From: Actinocorallia herbida
GTDB taxonomy: Bacteria; Actinomycetota; Actinomycetes; Streptosporangiales; Streptosporangiaceae
NCBI RefSeq assembly: GCF_003751225.1
Contig: NZ_RJKE01000001.1
Span: 1,302,001 to 1,366,000, forward strand
Direction: 5' to 3'
DNA length: 64,000 nt
Part shown: in pieces, positions 8,144-16,483 of the stretch
Position numbering within the stretch: the first letter of the stretch is position 1
Layout: each line of letters begins with the position of its first letter
The notes under the pieces: generated by a model
What the model saw: the letters and a program-made list of their open reading frames with translations, nothing else
Databases searched by the model: none
Told to the model about the DNA's origin: nothing
Program-made: the position numbers and the translations under genes

Positions 8144-10072
8144 GTGCGGCGCGCCACCGCGGCGCTCGCGGCCTCCACGCTGGCGGTCGCGGGCATCGCC
8201 GCCCTCTCCCTTTCCGCCTCCGACCCGGCCTCGGCCGCCCCCGGCGACGTCGCGGTCTCCGCGAACTTCGACGACGGGCAGATCCCGGCGGGCTGGAACT
8301 CCGACGGGGCCTGGACGGTCAAGGACGGGAGGCTCGTCGGCACGTCCGCGAGCGGGAACAAGCGGATCACCTTCGGCAGGCACCTGAACGACTTCCGCTT
8401 CGAGGCGACCGCCCGGTTCGACAAGGTCAACGAGGCCACTCGCTGGACCGCCTTCGGTCTCGACGTCCCGGCCGGCGGCGCGGTCCCGTGGTGGATCGCC
8501 ACGATGCGCAGCGGCACGACCGCCTCCAACGGCCTGGAGTTCGCCGAGCTGAACAAGTCCTCGGCCTGGAACGTCACCAACACCACCTCGGCGCCGACCG
8601 CCGCGGGCACCGGCCGCGACGTCGAGGTCGCCATCGAGGTGCACGGCAACCAGGCGCGCTGGTTCTTCGACGGGACCCAGATGATGCGCACCACGAGCCT
8701 GGTCCGCTCGGCCGACGGCGGGCAGGCCCTGGTCGTCAACGGCGCGACGGTCTCCTTCGACGACGTCAAGGTCACCGAGCTCCCGGCCAACGGCTACCTC
8801 CGCCCGGCCGGCACCCCCATGACGGTGATCGCCCACCGCGGCGCCTCTTCGGCCGCGCCGGAGAACACCCTGGCCGCCCAGGAGGTCGCCCGCAAGGGCG
8901 GCGCCGACTTCATCGAGAACGACGTCCAGCCCAGCAAGGACGGCGTCCCGTTCATCCTGCACGACCCCACGGTCGACCGCACCACCGACGGCACCGGCGC
9001 GATCCGCTCGCTCACCTCGGCCGAGCTCAAGGCCCTGGACGCCGGGTCCTGGTTCTCCCCGAACTTCGCGGGCGAGCGGCTGCCGACCCTCGCCGAGCAG
9101 CTCGCCGACCTCAAGGCGCGCGGCGGCAACCTCCTCCTGGAGATCAAGGGCGCGCACACCAGGGACGAGGTCGCCACGATCGTCAAGGTGATCCGCGACG
9201 CGGGCATGACCCAGCGCGTGTTCATCCAGAGCTTCGAGGTCGACGCGCTCAAGTACTCCCGTGAGCTGGCCCCCGAGCTGCCGACCGGCCTCCTGCGCAG
9301 CGGCCTGGACGCCGACCCGGTGGCGGTCGCCAAGGACCTGGGCGTCACCGCCTACAACCCGACCGGCGACGCGCTGATCGCCGACCCGAAGGCGATCGCG
9401 GACCTGCACGCCGCGGGCATCGCGGTGATGGCCTGGACGGTCGACTCGGCCGCGCAGTGGAAGAAGCTGGACGAAGCGGGCGTCGACGGGGTCATCACCA
9501 ACCGTCCGGCCGAGCTCGTCGGCTGGAGCGCGGCCCGGCAGCAGACCGCCCCGCAGACCCCGGCGCCCGCGTCGGTGACGATCGCCTCCCCGGTCGCGGC
9601 CGCGGTCCTCGACCGGTCGCAGAAGCCGGTCGTCGGCGTGGTCGCCGCGAACGCCGAGGACGTGAAGGTCACCGTCGACGGCGCGGTGGTCGAGGCGGGC
9701 ACGGCGCTCGACCTGTCCCTGCTGGCCGCGGGCGAGCACAAGGTCGAGGCCGAGGCGACGGGCGAGGAGGGGGTCGTCAAGGCGTCCTCGACCTTCACCG
9801 TCGCGGTCACCCGGGCCGGGCTGCTCCAGCTCGTGCTGAACTCCGGCGCCGACGCCAAGGCCGTGGACTGGATGCTCGGCAAGCTGGTGGACGGCAAGTA
9901 CGCCGACGTCGCCAAGTACGCCCAGAAGGAGAGCGGCAAGCGGGTCCCGGCGGGCCACGCCGCGGTGATCGCCGCCGACGCGGCCGCCCTGGCCGCCGCC
10001 GAGCCCGGCAGGCCGGACCACGGCGAGGGCGACGACAAGGACAAGGACGAGCACGGCCGGCCGCACCGGTAA
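8144..10072 (+). CDS. Secreted glycerophosphodiester phosphodiesterase with extra N- and C-terminal domains
   Basis: This exported enzyme probably hydrolyses glycerophosphodiesters (deacylated lipids or teichoic-acid glycerol units) for phosphate and glycerol. The GTG start at 8144 gives MRRATAALAAS, then a signal peptide ending DPASA-AP. A beta-rich domain (about residues 35-230) of the concanavalin/LamG-like kind comes next. The GDPD catalytic domain (about 235-480) follows, with IAHRGASSAAPENTLA, FIENDVQ and LHDPTVDRTTDG. The His-Arg-Gly, Glu-Asn-Asp and His-Asp residues of the family are all present. An Ig-like segment and a helical region follow, then a charged tail GEGDDKDKDEHGRPHR. The upstream GTG at 8045 is less likely because it buries the signal peptide. 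Confidence 0.9.
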   Translation: MRRATAALAASTLAVAGIAALSLSASDPASAAPGDVAVSANFDDGQIPAGWNSDGAWTVKDGRLVGTSASGNKRITFGRHLNDFRFEATARFDKVNEATRWTAFGLDVPAGGAVPWWIATMRSGTTASNGLEFAELNKSSAWNVTNTTSAPTAAGTGRDVEVAIEVHGNQARWFFDGTQMMRTTSLVRSADGGQALVVNGATVSFDDVKVTELPANGYLRPAGTPMTVIAHRGASSAAPENTLAAQEVARKGGADFIENDVQPSKDGVPFILHDPTVDRTTDGTGAIRSLTSAELKALDAGSWFSPNFAGERLPTLAEQLADLKARGGNLLLEIKGAHTRDEVATIVKVIRDAGMTQRVFIQSFEVDALKYSRELAPELPTGLLRSGLDADPVAVAKDLGVTAYNPTGDALIADPKAIADLHAAGIAVMAWTVDSAAQWKKLDEAGVDGVITNRPAELVGWSAARQQTAPQTPAPASVTIASPVAAAVLDRSQKPVVGVVAANAEDVKVTVDGAVVEAGTALDLSLLAAGEHKVEAEATGEEGVVKASSTFTVAVTRAGLLQLVLNSGADAKAVDWMLGKLVDGKYADVAKYAQKESGKRVPAGHAAVIAADAAALAAAEPGRPDHGEGDDKDKDEHGRPHR

Positions 10073-10085
10073 CGCGGCACCCGAC

Positions 10086-10120
10086 GGGCCCGGCCCCCCT
10101 TCGATCAGGGGGCCGGGCCC
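10086..10120. terminator. Strong bidirectional hairpin terminator
   Basis: Perfect 13-bp arms GGGCCCGGCCCCC (10086-10098) and GGGGGCCGGGCCC (10108-10120) flank a nine-base loop. It lies between the convergent ends of the glycerophosphodiesterase and the CopD-CtaG gene and serves both. Confidence 0.85.
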
Positions 10121-10125
10121 ATCGG

Positions 10126-12096
10126 TCACTTCTCGGCGTTCTTGCCGAGGCCGCTCAGCATCTCGTTGTACTCGGCGAGTTCGGCGTCCTCGTCCCGCTC
10201 GGCGTTCCGGTCGGTGCGGCGGGCCTGCCGGGTGTCCGACATCGCCCACTGCGCCACGATCGCGATGATCACGATGAAGGTCGGGATCTCCCCGAAGCCC
10301 CAGGCGATGGCGCCGCCCGTCTGGACGTCGTCCACGATCGGCCCGGCCCACGGCGGGTAGACGATCTTGTACCAGTCCGGTGCGATCGGCTCGCCCATGT
10401 TCATCATGGCGAGGCCGAGGAACGCGTGGAACGGCATGGTGACGAACAGCAGCAGCAGCCGCCACGGGTAGCCCAGCGGCTTCGGCGCGGGGTCGATCCC
10501 GATGATCACCCAATAGAACAGGTAGCCGCTCAGCAGGAAGTGCATGAGCATGGCGATGTGGCCGAGGTGGTTGCCCATCAGCCACTCGAAGGCGGAGCTG
10601 TAGTACAGCGCCCAGGTGCTGCCCATGAACAGGATCGTGGCGGTCGCCGGGTGCGCGATGACCTTGGTGTAGCGGCTGTGCAGGGCCGCGGTCAGCCACT
10701 CGCGCGGCCCCCTGTCGCCGCGGACCTTGGCCGGCTTGAGCGCGCGCAGCGCCAGCGTCATGGGTGCGCCGAGCACGAGGAAGATCGGCGTGACCATGGC
10801 GATGAGCATGTGCTGGACCATGTGGACGCTGAACATCAGCGGCGCGTAGGTGGCCAGGCCGCTGAGCGTCGCGACGACGATCGTGGCGAGCCCGATCAGC
10901 CAGAACACGGTCCGGTGCCAGGGCCAGGCGTCGCCGCGCCGCCGCAGCCGGACGACCCCGGCGAGGTAGAACCCGCCGAGGGCGAGGACCAGGACCATCC
11001 AGAACAGGTCGAACCGCCACAGCGAGGCGAGGTTGGCGACGTCGAGCAGCGGCGGCATGTCGTAGCCGAGGAGCGTCTTGACGGTGCTCTCGGCCTCCAG
11101 CGACGTCACCGGGGGCGCGGTCTGCGCGAGCGCGACGGCGAGGCCCATCGTGGCCGCCATGATGGCGACCTCGACGGCGGCGAGCCGGGCGAACGCCCGC
11201 GGCTTGCGCTCGGCGATCAGCGGGATGGTCTTCTCGCGGTGCCGGTGCCCGATCCACACCAGGACGGCGAAGGCCGCCATCTTGGCGAGGACGAGCCGTC
11301 CGTAGTCGGTCTCGAAGAGCTGGAGGGGGTCGGGCAGCCGGGAGAGCGTGCTGGCCAGGCCGGAGAGCCCGACGATGATCGCGCACCACAGCGCGAGGGT
11401 GCTGAACCGGGCGGCGGCGGTCTCCAGCAGCCGGCCCTTGGTGAGCGCGTGCCAGGCGAGCACGGCGAGGCCGCCGACCCAAGGGACCACCGCGGCGAGG
11501 TGCAGCGCCAGGCCGATCATGGCGAGGGAGTGGTTGGGGGAGGAGGCCGAGTGGCCCGTCAGCGCGGGCGGCAGCAGCGCGAGGAAGGACAGCGCGAGCA
11601 GGCCGAGCCCGGCGGCCGGGGTGTCGACGGTCCGGCCGAGCAGCGCGACCACCACGGTGGCGAGGATCACCAGCAGCAGCGCGGTGCCCTGCGGGAGCTG
11701 CCCGACGTAGCTCGACAGCTCGTTGCCGCGCAGCAGCCCGGTGACGTTCACCCCGAGGATGTCGGCGACGGTGAACACCAGGGTGGCCCCGGCGGCGCAG
11801 GCCCAGACCGCGGCGCACCAGGAGGCCGCGCGCAGGTAGTTCTGCGCGGCGGAGGTGAGGCCGTCGCGGATCAGCGGCAGCAGGATCACCGCCATGACCA
11901 GGCAGCCGACGGTGAGCGCGGCGGCGAGGTCCATGACGGTCCGGGCGGCGGGCAGGCCCCAGCGGACGAGTTCGCCCGCGTCGCCGATGCCGGGGATGAC
12001 CTTCTCGGCGAGGGAGCCGCCCGCGTACAGCGCGGCGACGAGGCCGAAGACCGCCGCCAGCGCGGCCACCGCGGCGGCGCGGTAGGCGCTACGCAT
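10126..12096 (-). CDS. CopD / CtaG fusion membrane protein (copper resistance and cytochrome oxidase assembly)
   Basis: This membrane protein of 656 residues joins two families. The N-terminal half (about 1-330) is CopD-like, with helices and conserved His such as ALTGHSASSPNHSLAMIGL and LHLAAVVPWVGGLAVL. The C-terminal half (about 350-620) is a caa3-type oxidase assembly (CtaG) domain, with FSVHMVQHMLIAMVTPIFL, HPATATILFMGS and LMHFLLSGYLFYW. The protein probably moves copper across the membrane and delivers it to cytochrome oxidase. The tail after 630 is acidic and polar. Its start overlaps the end of copC by eight bases, so the two are one operon. Fusions of this kind are common in actinomycetes. 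Confidence 0.92.
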   Translation of the reverse strand: MRSAYRAAAVAALAAVFGLVAALYAGGSLAEKVIPGIGDAGELVRWGLPAARTVMDLAAALTVGCLVMAVILLPLIRDGLTSAAQNYLRAASWCAAVWACAAGATLVFTVADILGVNVTGLLRGNELSSYVGQLPQGTALLLVILATVVVALLGRTVDTPAAGLGLLALSFLALLPPALTGHSASSPNHSLAMIGLALHLAAVVPWVGGLAVLAWHALTKGRLLETAAARFSTLALWCAIIVGLSGLASTLSRLPDPLQLFETDYGRLVLAKMAAFAVLVWIGHRHREKTIPLIAERKPRAFARLAAVEVAIMAATMGLAVALAQTAPPVTSLEAESTVKTLLGYDMPPLLDVANLASLWRFDLFWMVLVLALGGFYLAGVVRLRRRGDAWPWHRTVFWLIGLATIVVATLSGLATYAPLMFSVHMVQHMLIAMVTPIFLVLGAPMTLALRALKPAKVRGDRGPREWLTAALHSRYTKVIAHPATATILFMGSTWALYYSSAFEWLMGNHLGHIAMLMHFLLSGYLFYWVIIGIDPAPKPLGYPWRLLLLFVTMPFHAFLGLAMMNMGEPIAPDWYKIVYPPWAGPIVDDVQTGGAIAWGFGEIPTFIVIIAIVAQWAMSDTRQARRTDRNAERDEDAELAEYNEMLSGLGKNAEK

Positions 12097-12637
12097 TCTT
12101 GCGCCTCCGCATCGAGTAGAGCAGGCCGATGCCCGCGCCCGCGGCGAGGCCGACGCCGACCATCAGCCAGCGGGTCCCGCCGCCCTCGGTGCCGTCGGGC
12201 GTGGAGGTCGGCGACGGGGTCGCGGTCCGTGTGTCGGCGGTGACCCCGGAGGGGGCCGTGGGGGCGGCCCCGGTGACGGTGAACGTCAGCGTCCCGGTGA
12301 CGGGGTGGCCGTCGGCGGAGATCACCCGGTAGCCGACCGTGTACTTTCCGGCGGGCAGCGCGTCGCGCACCTTGCGCGTCACGTCGGTGCCGGAGACGGT
12401 GACCTTGCCTTTGTGGACGGGCTTCTCGGCCGCGTTTTGGATGACGACCTGGCCGGAGCGGACCTCCTCGTTGAAGGTCAGCACGACTTCGGCGACGGAG
12501 TCGACCTTCGCCCCGTCGGCGGGCGAGCTGCCGCTGAGCGCGGTGTGCGCCGAGGCGGGCGCGGCGGGTGCCGCGAGCGTCAGGGCGGCGAGGGCGGCGA
12601 ACGCGCCGGCGGCCCTGGTGAGGGCGAAGAATCTCAT
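12089..12637 (-). CDS. CopC-domain copper-binding protein with C-terminal membrane anchor
   Basis: This exported copper protein has a signal peptide MRFFALTRAAGAF...ASA. Cleavage would leave His as the first residue of the mature protein (HTALSGSSPADGAKV), the usual copper ligand of CopC. A second ligand motif, ISADGHPVTGTLTF, lies near the end of the domain. A Thr/Pro-rich linker, a single helix (WLMVGVGLAAGAGIGLLYSM) and a basic tail follow, so the protein is anchored outside the membrane. I chose the ATG at 12637; a start at 12673 would add 12 residues before the signal peptide. It is translationally coupled to the CopD-CtaG gene and probably hands copper to it. Confidence 0.93.
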   Translation of the reverse strand: MRFFALTRAAGAFAALAALTLAAPAAPASAHTALSGSSPADGAKVDSVAEVVLTFNEEVRSGQVVIQNAAEKPVHKGKVTVSGTDVTRKVRDALPAGKYTVGYRVISADGHPVTGTLTFTVTGAAPTAPSGVTADTRTATPSPTSTPDGTEGGGTRWLMVGVGLAAGAGIGLLYSMRRRKNA

Positions 12638-12730
12638 GATCGTCCGATTCGGGGTTGCGGTGGCCTCCCCCACCCTATTGACCCCGGCGCGTGCCGCGCC
12701 CCGGCCCCGGTGGACGGGTGGGGCCCGGGA

Positions 12731-14395
12731 TCAGCCGGGGTGGCGGCCGTGCTCGGCGAACTCGGCGCGCAGCGCGTCGCGGTCGGTGAACGGCTCGTAG
12801 CGCAGCTCACGGCCCGGCCGGTGCCAGACGGGGTCGCCGGTGTGCCAGGCGTCGGCGCGCAGCGGCTTCTTGTCGACCTTGGTCGTCGCGGTCAGCGGCA
12901 TCGCCCGGACGATCCGGACGAACCGGGGCGCCCACTTGGTGCCGAGGTCCTCCTGCGCGGTGAGAAAGGCCGCGAACGCCCCGGGGTCGAAGTCCGACCC
13001 GTCGAGTTCGAGCGCGGCCATCACCTGGTCGCCGGTGCGCGGGTCGGGCACCGGGTAGACCGCGCACATCACGACCGGGTCCCAGCGCGCGAGGATCCGC
13101 TCGACGGGCGCGGCCGCGAAGTTCTCCCCGTCCACCCTGAGCCGGTCGGGGGTGCGCCCGGCGAAGTAGAAGAAGCCCGCCGCGTCCCGGTAGGCGAGGT
13201 CGCCGCTGTGGTACCGGCCGTCGCGCAGCCGCTCGGCGTCGGCCCCGGGGTTGTTGTAGTAGCCCTCGAACGCGGTGGTCACGCCGACGAGTTCGCCGAT
13301 CGCCGCGGGGTTGGTGAGCCGCCCCGAAGGGTCGATCACCGCGTGGGGGCACTCCTCGCCGGTGCCGGGATCGAGGACGAGGATCTCCACGCCGTGCTGG
13401 GCCACGCCCAGGGCGTCGGGCGGGCTGTCGGGGGTGCGCCGGATCGCGATCGCGCCCTCGCTGGAGCCGTAGCCCTCCACGACCGCGCAGCCGAAGCGGG
13501 CGGCGAACGCGGCGCGGTCGCGGGCGGACGCCTCGGTGCCGAAGACCCGGGTGAGGGAGCAGCCGGGATCCTCGGCGCCGGTGGACAGGATGTAGGCCAG
13601 GGCCCGGCCGACGTAGTTGAAATAGGTGACGCCGTGCCGCCGCACGTCCGGGAGGAAGCCCGACGCGGAGAACCTGCGCCGCAGCACGACCCGGGCGCCC
13701 GCGTGGACGGCCATCGCGAGATTGGCCATGATCGAGTTGCCGTGGCAGAGCGGCATCGCGACGTACGTCACGGAGTCCGCGGTGAGCCCGAAGCCGGAGG
13801 ACATCTCCGCGATCATCGCGAGCCGCCCCTGGGAGCAGCTCACCGCCTTGGGCGCTCCGGTCGAGCCGGAGGTGAAGAGGAGAAGGTAGCGGGCGGAGGG
13901 GTCGGGCGCGGGGCCGTCGTAAGGAAGGGCGTCGGCTACCCGGGCCGTGTAGGCGGGGGAGTCGACGAGGACCACGGGCGGTCCGTCTCCGGCGGCCTTG
14001 AGCGGCATCCCCTCGGCCGCGGCGGGGCGGTGCGAGGCGGGCAGGACGTCCAGGCCGGTGGCGTCGGTGATCAGCACGTCGCAGTCGGTGTGCGCGATGT
14101 CGGCGGCGAGCTCGGCGCCCCGCCGGGTCGGGTTGACCCCGACGACGACCGCGCCCGAGAGCGCCGCGGCGCCCAGCCAGTAGACGTACTCCGGCACGTT
14201 CTCCAGCAGCACGCCCAGGTGCGGGGCGCGGCCGGGGACGGCAGGCGCCAGGTCGGCGATGAGCGACGCCCTGCGCCGCGCCTCCTCGACCACCCTCGCC
14301 CAGGGGTACGTCTCCTCCTCGAAGACGAGCCCGATCCGGTCGTCGCCGGACCGGGCCGTCAGCAGCTCCGCGAAAGTCGCGGCGTTGGTCTCCAC
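12731..14395 (-). CDS. Fatty-acid/acyl-CoA ligase (FadD17-like, ANL superfamily)
   Basis: This adenylate-forming enzyme of 554 residues activates a carboxylic acid to its acyl-CoA through an acyl-AMP. The ATP-binding motif LLLFTSGSTGAPKAV, the motif EGYGSSEGAIAI, the hinge region YHSGDLAYRDAAGFFYFAGR and the C-terminal lysine region ATTKVDKKPL are all present. The sequence is closest in style to the FadD17/FadD6 very-long-chain group, but substrate is not deducible. Translation starts at GTG, and no ribosome site is visible. An almost perfect 20-bp palindrome ends four bases upstream, so a TetR-type repressor probably blocks transcription or the message is leaderless. Confidence 0.9.
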   Translation of the reverse strand: METNAATFAELLTARSGDDRIGLVFEEETYPWARVVEEARRRASLIADLAPAVPGRAPHLGVLLENVPEYVYWLGAAALSGAVVVGVNPTRRGAELAADIAHTDCDVLITDATGLDVLPASHRPAAAEGMPLKAAGDGPPVVLVDSPAYTARVADALPYDGPAPDPSARYLLLFTSGSTGAPKAVSCSQGRLAMIAEMSSGFGLTADSVTYVAMPLCHGNSIMANLAMAVHAGARVVLRRRFSASGFLPDVRRHGVTYFNYVGRALAYILSTGAEDPGCSLTRVFGTEASARDRAAFAARFGCAVVEGYGSSEGAIAIRRTPDSPPDALGVAQHGVEILVLDPGTGEECPHAVIDPSGRLTNPAAIGELVGVTTAFEGYYNNPGADAERLRDGRYHSGDLAYRDAAGFFYFAGRTPDRLRVDGENFAAAPVERILARWDPVVMCAVYPVPDPRTGDQVMAALELDGSDFDPGAFAAFLTAQEDLGTKWAPRFVRIVRAMPLTATTKVDKKPLRADAWHTGDPVWHRPGRELRYEPFTDRDALRAEFAEHGRHPG

Positions 14396-14398
14396 GAG

Positions 14399-14418
14399 AA
14401 CCGAGCGTACGCTTGGTT
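14399..14418. promoter_or_regulatory. Palindromic operator, TetR-like, upstream of the acyl-CoA ligase
   Basis: AACCGAGCGT followed by ACGCTTGGTT forms a 20-bp inverted repeat with one mismatch, centred at 14408/14409. It sits three bases upstream of the ligase start. Its shape resembles operators of TetR regulators that control actinobacterial acyl-CoA genes. No TetR gene is adjacent. Confidence 0.6.
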
Positions 14419-14453
14419 GGTTATCCTGTCAGCACCCGGACGCGCGCCGCAGG

Positions 14454-16325
14454 TCAGCAGTTGCAGTCGCACCCGCAGTCGCAGCAGTCGCACCCGTCGC
14501 AGCAGCCGCCGTCATCGCCGCCGTCGCCGCCGCAGCACGAGCAGCAGTCGCCGCACCCGCTGCAGTCGCAGTTGCCGCAGTCGCAGCGCGAGCACACGCA
14601 CCGCTCGGTGCAGTCCGCGTGGTGGTACTCGCTCCACTCCGGCCGCCAGAGACCGCAGGTGCACCCGACGGCCGCGCCCGCGAGGCACAGCTCGGGCCCG
14701 CACCCGGGCCGCCGTCCGCGCTTCGGATGGAATCCGGGAGGCAGCGGCGCACCGGGCGGAGGGTAAGGACCACCGGGCGGCGGCGAGTTCGGCGGCGGCG
14801 GAGGATAGCCCCCGGCCTGCCCGTCGCCCTGCCACGCCGGCACCCCCTGCTGCGCGTACGCCCCGCCCTGAGCCGGCCCGAACCCCTGCGGAGCCTGCTG
14901 CCCGTAGGGCCCGCCTTCCGGTGGCCCCTGCGCGTGCCGCGCGCTGATCCCGTCCGTCCGCGCAGCGCCGTCACCCGGCAGCGCCGGGCCCACCCGGGGT
15001 CCGGGCACGCCGACGGGCCGGGCGCCGATCCCGTCACCCGGCAGGGCCGGGTCCACTCGGTGTTCGGGCAAGGCGGCTCCGCCACCCGGCAGCGCCGGGC
15101 CCACCCGGGGTCCGGGTGCGGCCACGGGCAGCGCGCCGGCCTCGTCGGGGTGCGCCGAGCCGAGGTGGGGGCCGGTCGCGGTCGCGGGCCGGGCGGTGAT
15201 CTCGTCGAGGTGGAGGACGGGGGCGACGGCGGGGGTCCAGGTGGAGCCGTCGACGCGGAGGAGCTGGAGGGTGCCGTCGAGCTGGTCGGTGAGGGAGGCC
15301 CGGGGGGACTTCGGCGTGCGGTGGGCGCACGAGTCGGTGTGCTCGTGGCCGTGGCGGTGGCCATGGCCCTTGCGGGGCGCGGCGGCGCGTGCGGCGAGGG
15401 CGGCGGCCCACTCGGCGGGGTCGGCGTCCGGGGTCCAGGGGCGGTCGTCGAAGACGGCGAAGGGGTGGCCGTCGAAAGCGCGCTGGACGGCGCGGCGGGT
15501 CTCCCCGAGGAACAGGGCCTCGACCAGTTCGCGGGAGGCGAACTCGGTGTCGGCGAGCGCCAGGCGCAGTCCGCGCCTGGCGGCGTCCGCCTGGCGGCGC
15601 GCCTCGCGCAGCGGGGTGCCGGTCGCGAGCAGCGGGTTGAACGCGCCGGTCGCGTGGTCCTCCGGCAGGTCCTCGACGGCGTCCAGCAGATGGGCGAGCC
15701 TGCCGAAGAAGCGGCCCGCCTCGGCGAGCGGCGCGGCGTTGCCGGGCTTCCCGGCGAGCACCGCGGTGTGCGCGAACGCGGCGGCGACCGCGGTCTCGGT
15801 CGGCTCCAGCAGCGCGAGCAGCGGCAGCCCCGGCGTGCTCTCCAGGACGGTCTGCCGGGCGACCGCCTCGCGCAGCGTCGACGGGTCGAAGCGCAGCGCC
15901 TCGGCGGTGCGGCCGCCCGCCCGGTCCCAGCGCGCGGACACCCGCTCGGCGAGCATCGCGGGCGCCCTGCGGGCGAAGACCCCGTCGCCGTCGGCGATGT
16001 GGTCGCGGGTGCGGCCCGCGGCGAGCAGCAGCGACACCGCGGCGGCGAGCCGCGCGCCCTCCGCCCGCGCGGCGACCACCTCGGCGCCCTTGAACCCGCG
16101 CAGCGCGCACGGACCGGCCTTGCGGCGCGGCGACGCCTCGGGCTCCTGCGCCTCGGTGAGCACCGAGACGAGCAGGCCGTCGTAGTTGGTCACGAGCCGT
16201 GCGGCGTGCCCGTGCTCATCGCGCAGCGCGAGGCAGTGTCCGCACAGATGCGCCATCCAGTCCCGGAACATCGCCGCGCTCATGACGTGGCGACACGGGC
16301 GAACTACCCCGAACAATGCAGTCAT
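14454..16325 (-). CDS. DUF5685-family protein with His-rich loop and Cys-rich tail
   Basis: This 623-residue protein has three parts. The first 330 residues match the DUF5685 family in style: it starts MTALFGVVRPCRHVMSA, has CGHCLALRDEHG, and goes on with alpha-helical sequence. A linker contains a His-rich run, GHGHRHGHEHTDSCAH, and a Pro/Gly-rich low-complexity stretch with the repeated phrase GPRVGPALPG. The last ~95 residues hold 25 cysteines, mostly in CDC, CCxC and CxxC patterns with Asp/Gly spacers, ending CGCDCNC. The function of DUF5685 is unknown. The His-rich and Cys-rich parts suggest metal binding. It faces the acyl-CoA ligase on the same strand. Confidence 0.8.
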   Translation of the reverse strand: MTALFGVVRPCRHVMSAAMFRDWMAHLCGHCLALRDEHGHAARLVTNYDGLLVSVLTEAQEPEASPRRKAGPCALRGFKGAEVVAARAEGARLAAAVSLLLAAGRTRDHIADGDGVFARRAPAMLAERVSARWDRAGGRTAEALRFDPSTLREAVARQTVLESTPGLPLLALLEPTETAVAAAFAHTAVLAGKPGNAAPLAEAGRFFGRLAHLLDAVEDLPEDHATGAFNPLLATGTPLREARRQADAARRGLRLALADTEFASRELVEALFLGETRRAVQRAFDGHPFAVFDDRPWTPDADPAEWAAALAARAAAPRKGHGHRHGHEHTDSCAHRTPKSPRASLTDQLDGTLQLLRVDGSTWTPAVAPVLHLDEITARPATATGPHLGSAHPDEAGALPVAAPGPRVGPALPGGGAALPEHRVDPALPGDGIGARPVGVPGPRVGPALPGDGAARTDGISARHAQGPPEGGPYGQQAPQGFGPAQGGAYAQQGVPAWQGDGQAGGYPPPPPNSPPPGGPYPPPGAPLPPGFHPKRGRRPGCGPELCLAGAAVGCTCGLWRPEWSEYHHADCTERCVCSRCDCGNCDCSGCGDCCSCCGGDGGDDGGCCDGCDCCDCGCDCNC

Positions 16326-16483
16326 CCTCCGATCAGGCTGCCCGCATTATGGCGGTGGTCGCGCTGGGGCGGCCAGCGCGTGCAGCCCGATCTTTGGAGC
16401 ATTTCGCCCGCCGGATGGTTCACGGAATCCCGGCGTATTTCTGGATTTCGAAGGATCCGGGGGCGTTGCACCGCCCCGAGGGC

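Noticed and set aside
8078-11818. Very long reading frame (over 1200 codons) on the minus strand across two real genes
   Set aside because: It is an Arg/Gly/Ala-rich shadow of the glycerophosphodiesterase and the CopD-CtaG gene, with no domain and no codon bias of its own.
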